This document shows, in pieces, positions 61,584-64,000 of a DNA stretch of 64,000 bases (the first letter of the stretch is position 1; every line of letters begins with the position of its first letter). The translations under genes were made by a program, and so were the position numbers. The notes under the pieces are model-generated. The model worked only from the letters and a program-made list of their open reading frames with translations. It searched no databases and had not been told where the DNA came from. Source of the stretch: CAIKZZ01 sp035524495 (GTDB taxonomy: Bacteria > Pseudomonadota > Gammaproteobacteria > Steroidobacterales > Steroidobacteraceae); contig DATKOR010000016.1 of NCBI GenBank assembly GCA_035524495.1, positions 1 through 64,000 on the forward strand, in the 5' to 3' direction.

Positions 61584-61691
61584 CTAAGCCACGAGGCCGC
61601 GCGCCCACTCCAGGGAGAGGCGCCACCACCACCCGGCGCGCGCGGGCGCGGCCGGATCGGCGCAGCGGGGGGCGGGGCTCGGCGTCTTCAT
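61584..61691 (-). CDS. trpL: trp leader peptide with WWW triplet
   Basis: A 35-residue peptide beginning MKTPSPAPRC and containing three consecutive Trp codons (residues 21-23, 61631-61623) and a fourth Trp at 29 before the TAG stop. The Trp run 100 bases before an intrinsic terminator upstream of trpE is the hallmark of transcription attenuation. There is no obvious ribosome-binding site; the predicted promoter places the transcript start very close to the ATG, so translation may be leaderless. Confidence 0.88.
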   Translation of the reverse strand: MKTPSPAPRCADPAAPARAGWWWRLSLEWARGLVA

Positions 61692-61697
61692 CCGCAA

Positions 61698-61727
61698 AGT
61701 ATCGCGCGATCGCGGAAAACCGGTCAA
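61698..61727 (-). promoter_or_regulatory. Predicted trp operon promoter
   Basis: On the minus strand TTGACC (61727-61722) and GATACT (61703-61698) are 18 bases apart and 6 bases from the trpL ATG, predicting transcription to start at or near the start codon. No trpR-like operator palindrome is recognisable. Confidence 0.65.
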
Positions 61728-61790
61728 GCCGCGCCGCATCCGGCCGTGCTAGCTTGATAGGCCCCGCGCCGACCCGGAGCCGCCGTCGAG

Positions 61791-62693
61791 ATGCCCGCCC
61801 GCTTCCTCGCGCCCCGCTACTGGGCGACCTGGCTTGGCCTCGGCGTGTTGCGCTTGATCCTCGTGCTGCCCTTCGGGGCGCGGCTCGCGGTCGGGGGGGC
61901 CCTCGGGCGCCTCGCGCGCCTGCTGCCGCTGCCGTACGTGCGCATCGCGAGGCGCAACATCGAGCTCTGCCTGCCGGAGCTCGACCCGAAGGCGCGCGAG
62001 GCGCTGCTGCGGCGCCACTTCGAGAGCCTCGGGATGGGCCTCGTCGAGTCGGCGATGACCTGGTGGGCGAAGGACGAGGAGATCCGCGCCCGCTCGACGA
62101 TCGAGGGGCTCGAGCACCTCGAGGCCGCGCGCGCGCGCGGCCACGGCGTGATCCTGCTGACCGCGCACTTCACGCCGCTGCAGATCGGCGCGCGGATCCT
62201 CAACTGCAAGACGCCGATCAGCGTGCTCTACAAGCCGACCAAGAACGAGCTCATCGCGCAGGTCTCGGGCGGCAGCTTCGCGCGCAACGCGCGCAAGGCG
62301 ATCCTGCGCGACGACGTGCGCGGCATGATCGCGGCGCTCAGGCGCAACGAGATCGTCTGGTACGCGACCGACCAGGCCTACCGCAAGAAGGGCGCGATGA
62401 TGGTGCCGTTCTTCGGCCACCCGGCCGCGACCAACGTGTTCACGTCGCGGCTCGCGGAGCTCAGCGGCGCGCCGGTGCTCTACTACTCGACCGAGCGCCT
62501 GCCCGGCGCGCGCGGCTGGCGCTGCGTGATCCACCCGCCGTTCGCACACTGGCCGAGCGGCGATCCGGTGGCCGACACGCTGCAGTACCACGCCTGCATC
62601 GAGGCCCAGGTGCGGCGCGTGCCCGACCAGTACTGGTGGATCCACCGCCGCTTCAAGGGCCTCTCGCCCGAGTACCCCGACTATTACGCTTAG
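61791..62693 (+). CDS. LpxL/HtrB-like lysophospholipid/lipid A acyltransferase
   Basis: A 300-residue inner-membrane acyltransferase with one N-terminal membrane helix (about 12-35), RIARRNIELCLPE, and WYATDQAYRKKGAMMVPFFG, as in lauroyl/myristoyl transferases of lipid A. The usual catalytic HX4(D/E) box reads HFTPLQ: His126 is kept but the acid is Gln131 (CAG). It may use another acid, have altered activity, or belong to a divergent subfamily. It converges with the DUF4870 gene, sharing four bases at the stops. Confidence 0.85.
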   Translation: MPARFLAPRYWATWLGLGVLRLILVLPFGARLAVGGALGRLARLLPLPYVRIARRNIELCLPELDPKAREALLRRHFESLGMGLVESAMTWWAKDEEIRARSTIEGLEHLEAARARGHGVILLTAHFTPLQIGARILNCKTPISVLYKPTKNELIAQVSGGSFARNARKAILRDDVRGMIAALRRNEIVWYATDQAYRKKGAMMVPFFGHPAATNVFTSRLAELSGAPVLYYSTERLPGARGWRCVIHPPFAHWPSGDPVADTLQYHACIEAQVRRVPDQYWWIHRRFKGLSPEYPDYYA

Positions 62694-63061
62694 CGGATCA
62701 CGCGCCAGCAGATCGGGTAGCGGTAGACGACGCCCTCCGACACCTTCACGGCGGCGACGATCGTGACGATGAAGTGGAACACCAGGATCACGCCGATCAG
62801 CAGGATCGGGATGATCAGCAGCACCAGCACCCCGCACAGGCACAGCGCCAGCAGCGTCGTGATCTGGAAGTTCAGCGTCTCCCGCCCCTGATCGGCGACG
62901 AACGGCATCTCGTCGCGCTTCAAGAGCCAGATGATCAGCGGCGCGATGAAGCCGCCGATCAGCGTCGCGTACATCAGCATCGCGCTCATGTGGCACAGCA
63001 TCGCCCACTGGCGCTCCTCGCGGCTCGGCGAGGCGGCGGGCGCGGCGGCCTCGGTCTGCAT
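62690..63061 (-). CDS. DUF4870 membrane protein
   Basis: A 123-residue protein with an Ala/Pro/Glu-rich N terminus and three hydrophobic segments (MLMYATLIGGFIAPLIIWL, TTLLALCLCGVLVLLIIPILLIGVI, FHFIVTIVAAVKV), with DQGRETLNFQ between. This matches the DUF4870 family of unknown function. The start at 63061 has AGGAGGG 6 bases upstream; a longer in-frame start at 63127 adds a basic, non-conserved extension. Confidence 0.85.
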   Translation of the reverse strand: MQTEAAAPAASPSREERQWAMLCHMSAMLMYATLIGGFIAPLIIWLLKRDEMPFVADQGRETLNFQITTLLALCLCGVLVLLIIPILLIGVILVFHFIVTIVAAVKVSEGVVYRYPICWRVIR

Positions 63062-63140
63062 GCGGCTCCCTCCTGGCCGGCCCGGATCGGGCCCCGGCAC
63101 ATTGCACTTTCGCATGGGCGCCCACAAGTCAGGTGACTCC

Positions 63141-63146
63141 TATAAT
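63141..63146 (+). promoter_or_regulatory. TATAAT -10 box upstream of the ABC exporter
   Basis: A perfect TATAAT 36 bases before the TTG start. No good -35 is at the correct distance. Confidence 0.4.
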
Positions 63147-63181
63147 CGGGGCCGGCGTTGCGCCGCCCCGGGAGATCGCGC

Positions 63182-64000
<819 letters not shown>

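Overview
The window reads as chromosomal DNA of a free-living, high-GC Gammaproteobacterium, probably from the Xanthomonadales / Nevskiales / Steroidobacterales side. The evidence is the gene orders dapF-DUF484-xerC, hslV-hslU and ubiE-ubiJ-ubiB, a MetX-type acyltransferase divergent from a cysteine synthase, and an lpxL-like acyltransferase. I see no phage, insertion sequence, CRISPR array, rRNA or tRNA.

Layout. 1-10.9 kb: housekeeping genes: rimO (cut by the window edge), LemA, M48 protease, dapF, DUF484, xerC, hslVU, an exported protein, a beta-barrel, DUF971, an SPFH protein and a YkgJ-type cysteine-cluster protein. 11.3-18.6 kb: a lone PEP-CTERM protein, cysK divergent from a MetX-family acyltransferase, a CE1 esterase and ubiEJB. 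18.9-24.6 kb: a periplasmic FKBP isomerase, a cytochrome c / periplasmic-binding-protein fusion, two tandem LolA-like paralogues and two small exported proteins. 24.8-38.6 kb: an operon on the minus strand for a SCO1-type copper chaperone, two multicopper-oxidase (MCO)-like proteins and a giant 3166-residue exported protein, closed by two hairpins. 38.9-50.4 kb: a type II secretion / type IV pilus-like assembly operon, minus strand, whose first gene is a cytoplasmic histidine kinase. 50.6-52.3 kb: a lytic transglycosylase and a divergent NarL/LuxR-type response regulator. 52.3-54.5 kb: a phospholipase-D lipoprotein and a two-pore-helix ion channel. 54.6-61.7 kb: a complete trpEGDCFBA operon with a VOC gene at its end and a recognisable trp leader peptide and attenuator. 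61.8-64 kb: an LpxL-like acyltransferase, DUF4870 and the start of an ABC exporter.

How the central region may work. The MCO motifs are divided between two adjacent proteins: loops L1/L2 with a type-1 copper Cys in one, loops L3/L4 in the other. Together they could build one copper oxidase. The giant protein carries a third, ligand-free cupredoxin domain and long adhesive/beta-helix regions. The neighbouring secretion operon resembles the atypical Gsp pathways used for secreted multicopper oxidases (Xcm in Pseudomonas putida Mn(II) oxidation, Oxp in Geobacter; recalled, not searched). CCCTAC repeats lie upstream of the kinase/secretion operon, the SCO1/MCO operon and the transglycosylase, suggesting one copper- or metal-responsive regulon. 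I regard this 18-52 kb stretch as the main discovery candidate: a self-contained, regulated secretion-plus-split-oxidase system, possibly for extracellular Mn(II)/Fe(II) or organic oxidation. The substrate is inference.
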